Assembly: GCA_019136135.1 (NCBI GenBank)
Contig: JAGVUR010000084.1
Coordinates: forward strand, 45,981 to 109,980
From: Verrucomicrobiota bacterium
Lineage (GTDB): Bacteria > Verrucomicrobiota > Lentisphaeria > Oligosphaerales > Oligosphaeraceae
Direction: 5' to 3'
Length of the DNA: 64,000 nucleotides
In this document: positions 43,796-54,100 of the stretch, one piece after another
Numbering within the stretch: the first letter of the stretch is position 1
How the letters are laid out: every line of letters starts with the position of its first letter
Made by a program: the position numbers and the translations under genes
Notes under the pieces: generated by a model
The model's database searches: none
What the model was told of the DNA's origin: nothing
The model's input: only the letters and a program-made list of their open reading frames with translations

Positions 43796-44860
43796 ATGGC
43801 TATTTACAGTAGGAATTTCAATGACGTCGACCTGTCCGATCCCGTCAAGGCCGCAGACTACGTCAAGCGAAAAGCCATGGAATTCGGCGCCGATGCCGTC
43901 GGAATCGGATCGATCGACCGCTGGAACACAGCCCCGCTCCAAATGGATCCGAAGCAGATCATGCCCGAATGCAAGTCGATCATCGGAATGCTGTTCAGGG
44001 TGGAACGCGGATCACTCAGGGGACTCGAGGAAGGAACCTACTTCAGCAACTACTCCTCGATGGGATACGGCGGAATCACCTACCTCTACATGCCGATGAC
44101 CGTCATCAACCTGTCGAAAACCATCGAAGACCAAGGCTACGAAGCCATCCCGATGGGACACCAATCCGACTGGAGAGGCATTGACGCCGATGGGTTCACG
44201 CCAAGAAACTACTCCAGGCCAGTACGCCCGGGACAGGCGACACCGGATATCATGATCCAGCTCAGAATCGCGGCGTTCCTATGCGGACTTGGCGAGATCG
44301 GATTCTCGAAAATGTTCCTATCGCCACAATTCGGACCGCGAAACAGAATCGGAATCGTACTCACAGACCTGGAACTCGAACCAGACCCAATCTATGATGG
44401 CCCCAAACTCTGCAACAGATGCGGAGAATGCATTCGCAACTGCCCGGGACAATGCTTTGACGTAAACAATACGATCAAGGTCAATCTAGCGGGACACGAA
44501 GTCGAATGGGCAAATATCGACACTGCAAAATGCGATATCACATTCAGAGGCGCAGTACTGACCGACGAACCGCAGGACAAACCCTATATGCAGGAGCGAC
44601 CAAACTCAAAGCCAGGCTCATGGTCGCCATTCTACAGAAAACCACGCAACCTCTACAACACGGGACAGGCAGTCTGCGGCGCAAGAGGATGCACTAGGGC
44701 CTGTATGATCTCACTGGAAAAGAGAGGCGTGCTCGAAAACTCCTTCAAGGAAAAATTCCGTCGCAGGCCACCATGGACCGTGGATTGGAATACGCCTCCC
44801 GTATACAGCAAGGGAACCCTCTTCAGAGATCAGCAAACCAAGGTATCCGACGTGGATTGA
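43796..44860 (+). CDS. 4Fe-4S reductase-like protein (QueG/RdhA-related)
   Basis: The 354-residue protein has AADYVKRKAMEFGADAVGIGSID at its N-terminus and IIGMLFRVERG, as in epoxyqueuosine reductase and reductive dehalogenase relatives. A first ferredoxin motif CNRCGECIRNCPGQCF is at about 204-219, and a second cysteine group is CGARGCTRACM near 300. No Tat or Sec signal is visible. These families use a cobalamin next to two 4Fe-4S clusters. Whether this one does cannot be read here, and it is not close enough to name queG. Upstream gene is the zinc-finger membrane protein. Confidence 0.8.
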   Translation: MAIYSRNFNDVDLSDPVKAADYVKRKAMEFGADAVGIGSIDRWNTAPLQMDPKQIMPECKSIIGMLFRVERGSLRGLEEGTYFSNYSSMGYGGITYLYMPMTVINLSKTIEDQGYEAIPMGHQSDWRGIDADGFTPRNYSRPVRPGQATPDIMIQLRIAAFLCGLGEIGFSKMFLSPQFGPRNRIGIVLTDLELEPDPIYDGPKLCNRCGECIRNCPGQCFDVNNTIKVNLAGHEVEWANIDTAKCDITFRGAVLTDEPQDKPYMQERPNSKPGSWSPFYRKPRNLYNTGQAVCGARGCTRACMISLEKRGVLENSFKEKFRRRPPWTVDWNTPPVYSKGTLFRDQQTKVSDVD

Positions 44861-44893
44861 CGACAATTTGCGCCCTGGCGCAAAGGAGTCGTT

Positions 44894-46426
44894 ATGATTC
44901 TATTCTGTGCAATTCTCATTTCACTGATGGCGCTTCCGCTTTGCCTGTACATCGCAAGGCGGAGGCGCCTGTTTTTTCCCGATTCGCCCAAGGTTATGCT
45001 TGACCTCATTTTGGTCATCCTCGCCTTGGCAGCCCTCGTCGCCGCTATCGCCTTGTTCCCCAAGCAGGCGTCTCAAACCGGGCAATTCAACCAGGCGCCG
45101 ACGGTGTTCTTCGTGATCGACACCTCAAGAAGCATGCTTGCCGACCACGACGGGAAACCTCGCCTTCACCACGCCAAGCTTCTGGCGCATGGCATTGCTG
45201 ATTCCCTGAATCGCACCAATCTTGCGATCATCTCCTTCGCCGGCTCCACCATGCTGGATTTTCCGCCATCCCGGGACAAAACCGCCTTCTTCGAAGCGCT
45301 TGAGCAACTTCAACAGTCCAACGAAGACATCCCAGGATCTAATCCAGTCGCGGCAATCCAATTGGCACAATCGATCGCCAATGACCTCAAGCTCGGAAAA
45401 ACCGCGATATGCCTCCTGACCGACGGCGAGCTCCAGGCAGCTCCGGACACCCTGCCGCATTGGTCCAAACGAAGCATCCCGACCGCATTCGCATGCATTG
45501 GAATTGGTTCGCCGAAGCCAATCCCCTTGGGACAACTCTGGATGAAGGATCCAGAAACCGGGGAAATCGCACTGACCAACGCAACGACGCAGCAACTGGA
45601 CAGCCTCGCAAAACGCTCTCAAGCGCCTTGGGAAACAATCAATCCCGCCCTTCCCCCCAAGACGATCGCGAGGCAAATCCTGAAATTGGCAGGTGAAGCA
45701 CAGCCTCAGCAAACCCTAGACACCAAGCAACAATCGCCCTTGCTTTCCAGCATATTGGCATTCTTCGCCGCAATCGCCTTTGCGCTGGCTATTGTCGCCA
45801 AGCCCAAGCTCATTCAGCAAGTCGCCATCATCACCTGCCTTGCAACAACCTTCTACGCAAACACATCGTCTCCGCTCAACCAACCGATCGAATCGCAATT
45901 GAACGCAATCAACGAAATCAAGAAAACACTCGCCACCAACCCAAACATCACCGATACCCAACGGGCACAACTCCTCGCCAACTGGGCAGAACTGTTGGCA
46001 AATGTCACAAGTAAAATCCAACTCGAGAACCAAGTCAAGCTCGACAACCTGAAAACAGCCCTCGAACTCGCAAATAAAGCACAAGAACTATTGCCAGATA
46101 CGCCTTCGGTCAAACACAATATCAGCCAAATCGAAAAACAAATCAAAACGCTGCAAATGCCACAAGACGCACCGCCTGCGCAAAAATCCGATGGGCAGGA
46201 AACAAAACAATACTCCAAACCTATTCAACAGCAATCGACAATTAAGCACGATAATGCACCGACTGCCGACGCCGCCCTGCAACTCCCGAATGAATCGACA
46301 TCCGAACTAGACGACAAGGCGGACAACAGCTCCTCCTCCACCCTAAAGGCACCAGGTACCTGGCGTGAATTGAAACGTCAAAACAGAAACATCAAGGCAA
46401 CCCCAAAATCGATCAAGCCCTGGTGA
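44894..46426 (+). CDS. VWA-domain membrane protein (BatA/BatB-like)
   Basis: The 510-residue protein starts after AAAGGAG. It has two N-terminal helices (about 3-20 and 36-54), a von Willebrand A domain from about 70 with MIDAS motif DTSRS (Asp76, Ser78, Ser80) and LLTDGE, and two more helices near 283-320. A C-terminal helical region from 335 onward is rich in Leu/Ala/Gln with TPR-like spacing (LKTALELANKAQELLPDTPSVKHNI), then a Ser/Gln-rich tail. This layout resembles Bat proteins of aerotolerance/MoxR-linked operons. No MoxR ATPase or DUF58 gene is in the window. Function inferred from fold only. Confidence 0.82.
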   Translation: MILFCAILISLMALPLCLYIARRRRLFFPDSPKVMLDLILVILALAALVAAIALFPKQASQTGQFNQAPTVFFVIDTSRSMLADHDGKPRLHHAKLLAHGIADSLNRTNLAIISFAGSTMLDFPPSRDKTAFFEALEQLQQSNEDIPGSNPVAAIQLAQSIANDLKLGKTAICLLTDGELQAAPDTLPHWSKRSIPTAFACIGIGSPKPIPLGQLWMKDPETGEIALTNATTQQLDSLAKRSQAPWETINPALPPKTIARQILKLAGEAQPQQTLDTKQQSPLLSSILAFFAAIAFALAIVAKPKLIQQVAIITCLATTFYANTSSPLNQPIESQLNAINEIKKTLATNPNITDTQRAQLLANWAELLANVTSKIQLENQVKLDNLKTALELANKAQELLPDTPSVKHNISQIEKQIKTLQMPQDAPPAQKSDGQETKQYSKPIQQQSTIKHDNAPTADAALQLPNESTSELDDKADNSSSSTLKAPGTWRELKRQNRNIKATPKSIKPW

Positions 46427-46440
46427 TTCCATGCCTGTAG

Positions 46441-47129
46441 GGACGAAAAATCTTTCGCCCCTCTGTCCCACGCCAAAATCATTTTCGCCAGACTAGCCAG
46501 AAATAGGCATGTCACATGCATTTTGAGTACGAAACCGTGATTTTTTGCATGGGGTTCAGGGTGGTTTTTTCGAGGAAACGTCAACATCCCATCGCCCAGC
46601 CTGTCCGACCCGTCCGACCCGTCCGACCCGTCCGACCCGTCCGACCCGTCCGACCCGTCCGACCCCGTCCGACCCCGTCCGACCCCGTCCGACCCCGTCC
46701 GACCCCGTCCGACCCCGTCCGACCCCGTCCGACCGTGCCCCCGACCACCCAAGGTGCCCCCGACCACCCAAGGTGCTCCCGCACCACCCCGGATGTCCCA
46801 TTTTCAACCGCATGACCGATGTCATCACCTGAGTACGAGCACCCCGGGTGTTCGTACCTAAACCTATCTCGTTCTACAGCGGGGCAAATTTGTCCGACCC
46901 TGTCCGACCCCGTCCGACCCCGTCCGACCCCGTCCGACCCGTCCGACCCCGTCCGACCCCGTCCGACCCCGTCCGACCCCGTCCGACCCGTCCGACCCGT
47001 CCGACCCTGTCCGACCCGTCCGACCCCGCCTGCAGTAGCGAAAAATCTTTCGCCCCCTGCCCACGCCAAAATCAAATTTGCCAGACTAGCCAGAAATAGG
47101 CATGTCACATGCATTTTGAATACGAAACC
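46441..47129. repeat. Large composite repeat block D with duplicated flanks
   Basis: A unit of about 95 bp (ACGAAAAATCTTTCGCCCC through CAGACTAGCCAGAAATAGG, the palindrome GCATGTCACATGC and GAGTACGAAACC) occurs at 46441-46537 and again at 47036-47129. Between them are two GTCCGACC arrays, 46608-46735 (9-bp then 10-bp units) and 46893-47028 (mixed). A small GC-rich segment (46736-46858) contains two copies of GTGCCCCCGACCACCCAAG. Open frames here encode only repetitive SDP/RPT/GRTGSDG strings. No gene is supported between 46427 and 47204. Confidence 0.9.
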
Positions 47130-47204
47130 GAGGAAAAATTGGCTTGGTTTCGAGGTGGATTTTCGGTCGATTGCTGGAAGCAATAGAACAGGCAACCAGC
47201 AAGG

Positions 47205-48539
47205 TCAATTGTCTGATTTCGGTCGTCGTTCGACAAACTGCCGGTAGCGTTTCCGATCCAACAAGGCGAATCGTCCAATGGTCATTCCGATAGCGGGATG
47301 AGCCCATGGATCGTTCCTTAGGAAAAGGATGTTGAACCCGGGAACCTTGAAACGGACTTGCTGGAGAATCTCATTGGGCACATCGACGACCTGAGAGGGA
47401 ATCTCCACTTGGTCAGGCACTACAATCAGCCTGGCACCGACCGGAATCTCCCGGGTTCTCGTCACGGCTCCTTCGGTCCACTGCGCCGATTTCGTCGCCT
47501 CACCCAATGCCCATGTCAACTTCTTGCTCGATTCCCACTCTTTATGCGCAGACTTGAAATCAACAACCAGGACCGGAACATCGGACGGGATTCCCGGCAA
47601 TGCCGTGGCGACCAGAATGCCTTCCGGGCATTCGGCGCATTGAAGCACATGCAGGAACCTGGCAAACATAGGGTCGATATTCTTGCCCCTCAAGTCCAAG
47701 TGCGGAAGCGAAGGATCCTTGGCGACCTTCTCGGGATAAGTCTCCGCCCCCGCTTCGCGAAGCGCCTTTTCCAACCTGTCTTTTACGTCCCGACTCAAGT
47801 TGAGAGACATCAGGACCAGGTCAAGAGCCGTTGCCGGCTTCCGATATTCGCTGCTTGATTCAACGGAATACCCCGCCTTCAGCAACTTGACCAAGATGAT
47901 TTCCAGCTTGTCCGCATTGTCTCTTTCCAGATCCGGAATATAGCCTAGCGCTTCGACACACCATTCGTGGACATGCCTATTCCCTTCAGGAGGAGTCTGC
48001 TCGTAAACATCGTTTTCGAAGGCGCAGCAGGCAAGCTCCAGCGAAATGGTTCTCGGACTGGTGACTTGCGTCCTTGACACCTGGGCGCCATGCTTCACCA
48101 GCAAGTCAAAAGCACGAATATCCATGCGTTCGAGCGCGTATTGGATTGGAGTTAGCTCGCTATACCGACGAAGCACTTGGTCAGGATTCCTCCCCGATTC
48201 CAAGCGCCTTTCAAGCTCATCGTACCTGTGTTGATCGACCAAAGCCACCAGCGGGGGATGTATGCGGTAAAGGCACCGATCCACAGCCACCGCAGGCAAC
48301 CAAACCGTATCCAACGCCCCTGATAACACCGCGTCGACCGCGATATTGACAATCAGCCAACCCACTTCCTCGTCGTACTCGAACAGAAGACCGTACATTG
48401 CAAGTCCTTCATAGTACATCGGTGATTCTATTTCGCTAATACTCCTCCTAGGGACGCAACGCGTTACAATGAACCCACAGCCCGACAGCAACGCGGACAA
48501 CACAAGCGAACACAGGATGGAACACAAGCGCCTTCTCAT
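47205..48539 (-). CDS. Lipoprotein with ankyrin-like repeats
   Basis: The 444-residue product has a lipoprotein signal (MRRRLCSILCSLVLSALLSGC, lipid Cys21). Residues about 55-95 (DAVLSGALDTVWLPAVAVDRCLY) resemble the short YceK-like region found in PVC lipoproteins. Ankyrin-like helices follow (RRLESGRNPDQVLRRYSELTPIQYALERMDIRAFDLLVKHGAQV and KLLKAGYSV...KPATALDLVLMSL). The C-terminal 150 residues are of unknown fold. It is likely an outer-membrane or periplasmic lipoprotein involved in binding. It is flanked on both sides by composite repeat blocks. Confidence 0.75.
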   Translation of the reverse strand: MRRRLCSILCSLVLSALLSGCGFIVTRCVPRRSISEIESPMYYEGLAMYGLLFEYDEEVGWLIVNIAVDAVLSGALDTVWLPAVAVDRCLYRIHPPLVALVDQHRYDELERRLESGRNPDQVLRRYSELTPIQYALERMDIRAFDLLVKHGAQVSRTQVTSPRTISLELACCAFENDVYEQTPPEGNRHVHEWCVEALGYIPDLERDNADKLEIILVKLLKAGYSVESSSEYRKPATALDLVLMSLNLSRDVKDRLEKALREAGAETYPEKVAKDPSLPHLDLRGKNIDPMFARFLHVLQCAECPEGILVATALPGIPSDVPVLVVDFKSAHKEWESSKKLTWALGEATKSAQWTEGAVTRTREIPVGARLIVVPDQVEIPSQVVDVPNEILQQVRFKVPGFNILFLRNDPWAHPAIGMTIGRFALLDRKRYRQFVERRPKSDN

Positions 48540-48554
48540 AACTCCCTACATCTC

Positions 48555-48737
48555 CTATACACAAGTCAACTTGCCGCTAAGCTTCTCAACTGCCATATCG
48601 AGCACCATCTGATCCAATTCGGGGGACATGCCCTTGGCAATGGCGGCGTTCCTGTCTTTACAAATACATTGCAAAAAGACCACGAATTCCCCTGCCCCGA
48701 AGCTTCTTTCATTTGAATTAAATACAATAAGCAACAT
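48555..48737 (-). CDS. Possible small protein or gene remnant
   Basis: A 60-codon frame reads MLLIVFNSNERSFGAGEFVVFLQCICKDRNAAIAKGMSPELDQMVLDMA and ends VEKLSGKLTCV, 15 bp before the ankyrin-like lipoprotein start. The last 48 residues look like a conserved helical protein end, while the first 12 codons are AT-rich, so this may be the 3' end of a gene that lost its front. No ribosome site is evident. Family not recognised. Confidence 0.35.
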   Translation of the reverse strand: MLLIVFNSNERSFGAGEFVVFLQCICKDRNAAIAKGMSPELDQMVLDMAVEKLSGKLTCV

Positions 48738-48800
48738 TCACATTCTTGGCAAATCATGCCATTTCATTTCCCTGTTTTACTGCAACAGCACATATTAAAG

Positions 48801-48965
48801 GCATGTCACATGCATTCTGAGTACGAAACCGTGAATTTTTGCATGGGTTTCAGGGTGTTTTTTTCGAGGAAACATAAACATTCCATCGCCCAACCCGTCC
48901 GACCAGTCCGACCCCGCCTACAGGAACAGAAAATCTTTCGCCCCTTCGATCCCAACGCCAAAAAT
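48801..48965. repeat. Composite intergenic repeat block E
   Basis: It carries palindrome GCATGTCACATGC (48801-48813), then CATTCTGAGTACGAAACCGTG, a stretch matching 46548-46609 (TTTGCATGGGTTTCAGGGTG, TTTTTTCGAGGAAAC), two GTCCGACC units and AAAATCTTTCGCCCC. All modules of block D are present in shortened form. The remaining gap to 49057 shows nothing beyond a likely start region. Confidence 0.85.
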
Positions 48966-49057
48966 TCTTGACAGTGCAAGGGAGGAATGTAAATTTGACC
49001 AAGGTTTTGTTTTCCGCGCAGATTTTCAATTGATTTCGATCACCTCAGGGGTTCCCC

Positions 49058-51097
49058 ATGGTCTCTTGGCAATCACTTCCCTTTTTTGACTACGTCAAGG
49101 CGGTAGGCTTCCTGCTAAAAACTGCAGATGTTCCCGCAGAGGCTGACCCCGACATGCGAGACGCCTTGAAATTCAAGCATGTCCTTGAGGGAATCCCGAT
49201 TCATCGACTCTCCCAAGACGACCTGATCGCAGGCGAATATGGCGTCTTGCCAGGCGATACAAGCTTCGACCAACCACCCGCATCTCCGCGACCCGCAGCC
49301 CCGCCACCGCAGAAACCAGCGACTCCAAGCCGACGTCTTCCCGGTCAGTCCTGGAGCGAACCGAGCATGTTCTGCGTCTCGCTCAACCATACTACGCTGG
49401 ACTACGAAGCGATCATCACGAAGGGATTGCGACAAATCGCGGACGAATCGCCTTCGGAAGCCCATCGCCTGGCATTGATGGCAGTATGCGACTTCGCCAA
49501 GCGATATGCGGATGAACTGGGTTTCGAGGCTTGTCGTCACGTCCCTGAATACCCCGCACGCAATTTCCAGGAAGCCTTGCAAGTGATTGTCTTGGCAAAC
49601 TCGCTGACGGGCATCGCCGAAGGTAACAGCTACTACTCCATGAGCCTGGGTTCCGTCGACCAATATCTGTTGCCAACATTCCAAAAGGAAAAAGACCGAA
49701 ACAAGTGCAAACAACTCCTGAAAGAGGCTTTCGTCAAAATCCTTCGGTATGGCGACAAAGCCTCGACCATCAGCCTAGGCGGCCTCAAGTCCAACGGAGA
49801 AGACCGATTCAATGACTTGACACGACTTTGTATCGAGGTCATCGCAGAAAACAAACTCCCCGCCCCGCTCCTTGCCGTTCGCATTCATGACGGAACGTCT
49901 GATGCGGACCTGGATTCCCTGCTCGACCCACGCCTCCTCACCATGGGACAGCCTACATTCTACGGCGAAAACTCAGCTCGCCGAGCTTTGGAAAGACGCG
50001 GAACGCCGCCAGAAGACATCGAACGCTGGTGCGTCAATTCCTGCATGGGACTGATGATCGAAGGACGAGAATTCTCAGACATGTGGGCAATCGTACATAC
50101 CGCACTCCCCGCACTCGAAGCCGCTATCAATGGCGGACGCGACTTCGGACACTACGACTTCACAACCAATCCCCCAAAATACTATGACGACATCTGGCAG
50201 ATCATGGACGCCATGGCGGATTACGATCGACAGGCGCTGCAATTCCTGATGGATACCCATGACCACCACACGGAAAACTTTCCCCGCAGGGCGCCATTCA
50301 CCTCGGCTTTGCTCTTCGGAGGAACGCCTGGCAAGGATCGGCTCCTGGGCGGTCCCAAGTACCACACCGCCAACGTCGATATCTTCGGCTTGGTCAACGC
50401 CTCAGACGCATTGGCAGCCATTGACGAATTGGTCTTCAAACAACGCAAATACACCTTGGGCGAATTGGTCCAAGCTGCCAAGGACAACTGGAAAGACAAC
50501 GAAACACTCCGCCTGCAAATCCTCGCCTGCCCGAAATTCGGCAATGGAGACCCGTTAGCCGACGAGATCGCCGCGCAGCTTGCCAGCCAATACGCGGATC
50601 TCATCGAGGACCTCGGGCGTGGTCGACGGATGATCTACATGCCCAGTTTCCACACCCTCAACAACAATGTGGTACGAGGAGCCAATTATCCCGCCAGTCT
50701 TGATGGACGACGGCGCGGCGATCCCTTCGCCAAAAATGTAGGACCAACGGCAGGCAGAAGCCATCGCGGCATCACGGGAATCATGCAGTCCGCCGCAGCC
50801 ATTGACCAGTCAAGATTCCATGGCGGACAAGCCCTGGACATCTATCTGGAACCCGTGCTGTACGACACTAGGGAAGGACGACAACGTCTCCGTGCCGCCA
50901 TCAGAGGGTACCTCGCAATGGGAGGAATTGAGTTGCAGGTCAACGCAGTTGACGTAGCGACGCTGGAAGATGCCTTGGTACATCCGGAAAGGCACAACGA
51001 CCTAATGGTGAGAATCGGAGGATACAGCCACGCCTTTAATGCACTCTCCCACGATCAAAAACTTGAGCTGATCCAACGATTCAAGCATAGTGCCTGA
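49058..51097 (+). CDS. Divergent glycyl radical enzyme (pyruvate formate-lyase-like)
   Basis: The 679-residue protein ends with a glycyl radical motif, RIGGYSHAF, with the radical on Gly655, and has GRE-type segments NFQEALQVIVLANSLTGIAEGN, GQPTFYGEN and TAGRSHRGITGIMQS. The mid-chain cysteine loop is WCVNSCMGLMIEG (Cys325, Cys329). The C-x-E pair of diol dehydratase-type enzymes and the Cys-Cys of pyruvate formate-lyase are both absent. The chain is shorter than the usual 750-850 residues and has a Pro-rich insertion at about 70-100. No radical-SAM activase is encoded in the window. It needs anaerobic conditions; the reaction is unknown. Confidence 0.82.
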   Translation: MVSWQSLPFFDYVKAVGFLLKTADVPAEADPDMRDALKFKHVLEGIPIHRLSQDDLIAGEYGVLPGDTSFDQPPASPRPAAPPPQKPATPSRRLPGQSWSEPSMFCVSLNHTTLDYEAIITKGLRQIADESPSEAHRLALMAVCDFAKRYADELGFEACRHVPEYPARNFQEALQVIVLANSLTGIAEGNSYYSMSLGSVDQYLLPTFQKEKDRNKCKQLLKEAFVKILRYGDKASTISLGGLKSNGEDRFNDLTRLCIEVIAENKLPAPLLAVRIHDGTSDADLDSLLDPRLLTMGQPTFYGENSARRALERRGTPPEDIERWCVNSCMGLMIEGREFSDMWAIVHTALPALEAAINGGRDFGHYDFTTNPPKYYDDIWQIMDAMADYDRQALQFLMDTHDHHTENFPRRAPFTSALLFGGTPGKDRLLGGPKYHTANVDIFGLVNASDALAAIDELVFKQRKYTLGELVQAAKDNWKDNETLRLQILACPKFGNGDPLADEIAAQLASQYADLIEDLGRGRRMIYMPSFHTLNNNVVRGANYPASLDGRRRGDPFAKNVGPTAGRSHRGITGIMQSAAAIDQSRFHGGQALDIYLEPVLYDTREGRQRLRAAIRGYLAMGGIELQVNAVDVATLEDALVHPERHNDLMVRIGGYSHAFNALSHDQKLELIQRFKHSA

Positions 51098-51131
51098 CCT
51101 TGTTTCGAGAGACGCCTTTTTTCGTGCTGCC

Positions 51132-54100
51132 CTATTCCGCCACGAAAATCAAGGTTTCGCCCACTTTCATCGGCACGGTAATTTCCTTGGTCTTGCCTTT
51201 CCAGCGTTTCCCGCTAATCAGTTCACGGACTTTTCCGGCACGTGGCATGACTATTCGCTTCTCGCCGTTGGACGCCGCATGGATGCCGACGAAGCCGCGC
51301 CCCGCGAACAGCGGATCGTCGCTCGAAGACACAACGGGCACGCCGCTTCGGCGGGCAAGCTCACGCAGCAACGGAGCGCGCAAACCTGGAACTGCACTCC
51401 AGAACAATGTCCAATCACCACGATCCTTGACAAACGCGGCAACGCGCCCCTTCGACGTGTCCTCCGGATCATCGATCAGGTGGCAAACCACCTCAGCGTC
51501 AGCAAGGGACTTCGGCAGGAAGATCTCCGTGAAGGTCTTCTTCGCTGTCGTGCCCCACCATAGTTCCTTGCTTCCGCTCCACGGCGGGAAGGACGCCCCA
51601 CGCAAATTGATCGGATCGCGATGGAACTCGATGCCGCATCCCAAAAGATCCTCCGCAACTGATGTGGACAGCCCCGTTTCCTGGAAGATACCCACCGGTC
51701 CCATAAACCCGACCATTCGCCCCTTGCAAAGCACGTTTTTCTTCAGGAAATCCACTTGCTCAGGCGTCAGCTTAAAGGGATTGAGGAAGAGGATTGCCTT
51801 ATGTTTGAGCAATTCCTTGTGCTTGAGCAGGTCCGACATCAGGACAGCCCGCCATGGCACTCCCGATTCTGCCAGGTACTTGCGTTGTTCGTAGATCAAT
51901 TGCAACTCATATGGAGGATTGGACACATCCCAGCATCCCATCGCCAATTCGTCCACAACCACCAGCAAGTAGTCCTTCTCAGGCCAATCCTTCACCTTGT
52001 ACCGCTCAGTGGACAGGATGGCTTTTTGCCTTGCGACCTCGTCCATCAGCCGCTTGTCGCCCATGGTCCAGCCTATCGAGAAGTCGTACCATTGTATAGC
52101 ATTTCCCTCGGCGAGGTTACGCGCCAATTCCCGTCTCATGCAGGCGATCGATCCCTGAACCGTCCTGGGACGGCCGAATCCCTCCGGTGCGTACCAATGG
52201 GTCCTCAGGTCTGCCTGGTTCCACATCAGCTTTCCGTTGAGGTTATACGTCCAGGGCGCCATCATCGTGCCGGCAGTGCCGCCAACCTGCCGATGGCCAT
52301 ATGACACCGGCGAGACGCAGTAGTCGATGTACGGGGATTCCAGAAGCTTGACCAACCGGAAATGCCCCGACCCCTGGCAGAAGAACACGCTTTCCGGCAA
52401 GTGCATCGTATAGCCATAGTAGGTTCCGCATAAGGAACGGCCGCCGGTTTCCTCTTTGACCACCTTTCCCAAGTGGATGATCGTATCCGCCACCACATCG
52501 TGCTGGTAATCGTGATAGTCAAGGACATCGCGCTGAGTCTTTACATCGTAGAACATCCCGGCTTCCGATTTGCGGCGACGCGCCTCGGAAGGAACCTTCG
52601 CCGAAGCCAAATCGACATCCTCGCGTCCCCAGGCAACGCGCAAAGCCGCATCAGTCTTGTACTTGTCGCGAAGCCAGCGACGAAAATCCGCCTGTCCGCA
52701 TTCCGAATAGTCAACACATTCGTTGGACTGGGAACCCCAATGGAACCACTCCCAGCTAATGCCCATGCACGGATGGAAGCCAACAATCCGCTTCGCGTAC
52801 GGAGTCGTCTTCAAGTGACGGATCAGGCGCCGGAGTGCATCCGTGAATGTGTCACGCCAGACATCGGATCCATAGGATGGCAACCAACCATGGTTCCCGC
52901 TGTACGCGCCTACGTCATCATTTCCGTTTTCATGGCGGCAGCGAGCCTCGGGATGCGCCGCAATCCACCACTTGTGATGACTTGTATCCAGCGTAAAGTT
53001 GAGGATCAGGTACGCATCAGGATCAATCGCCAAGAACGATTCCAACTTCTCGTCCACCTTCGTGTAGTCAAATCCATCCTCGTAGAAGCCAAATTGACTT
53101 AGCCCGATTCCCAGCAAATGCGCCCCCGCCTCTTTGGCATTCCCTTGCTGACGCTCGTCGGGTCTGTTCAACAGCAATTGGGTCGGCTCAAGCAATTTCC
53201 CGTCAACCCGCAGCCGGGTGATTCCGTTCACCCGCTCAAGCTTGGTCTTGGCAAACTCGGAGCCTTGCAAACGATCACGCGCCTCGACCTCGACCTTCCC
53301 GCGCAAGGTCCCCCCACGTTGGTTCACACCGATGCATTCGACTTCGACCGTCGCCTCGCCGCTTGCCAACGAGGACGGAACCGGCAAGTTCAAGCCGTTG
53401 ACAACCCCAACGCCATCGACAACCTCAACCCCATTGCGCGCCCAAGATTCGGACAATACCTTCCCGTCACGGACCAAACTAGCCTTGACTCCAATCGGAA
53501 CATCAGGAATGGTGCCCTTGAAACGCAACGGAACCAACAGGCGCCGCCCGGCAACAACACGTTTCGGCAGGCCCGCCTCCGCAAATTCAACAGAAAGCCC
53601 AGGACGCGTTCCCATGACCGCATAGGGCACGTCAAGCCACGGCGAACAAGGAACGCGACCGAGCACATGAGACGCAACCCAAGGTCCTTCGCGACCTGTT
53701 GACGCCTCCCAATCCGATCCAGTCAGCCACTCGTATCGCTTGCCGTCATGCTCCAGCACGATCTCCGCAAGCAACCCCTGCGCCGCCGTCTTGTCCTGGC
53801 ACTCGATCAGCAATTCGTTGTCACCGACCCGAAGTTCCTTGGACAAATCCAGCAGCAACGGCGTCCTCCAGGCATCTGGAATCCCGTGGGTGCTCGCCAC
53901 CTGGCGTCCATTGACGTGCAACGCAAAGCTGTCGTCGCAGGTCACTTGCATCATCGCCACGTCCCAAGGCTTCTCAGGAACCGTGATCGTCTTCCTGAAC
54001 CAGGCGACGCAGTTGTCCGCTGTAATCGTCGAGGGCTCCCAAATCCACGATGCCTTCCAGCGTGGGCGGGCGGGAAGACTCTCGCTAATCATGCCATGCT

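Noticed and set aside
46608..47028. GTCCGACC arrays as a CRISPR array
   Set aside because: Units are 9-10 bp with no spacers and no cas genes are present; they are simple tandem repeats.
46516..47247. Open frames encoding SDPSDP, RPTRPT and GRTGSDG strings
   Set aside because: They arise only from the tandem repeats, exist in several frames and on both strands, and lack start signals.
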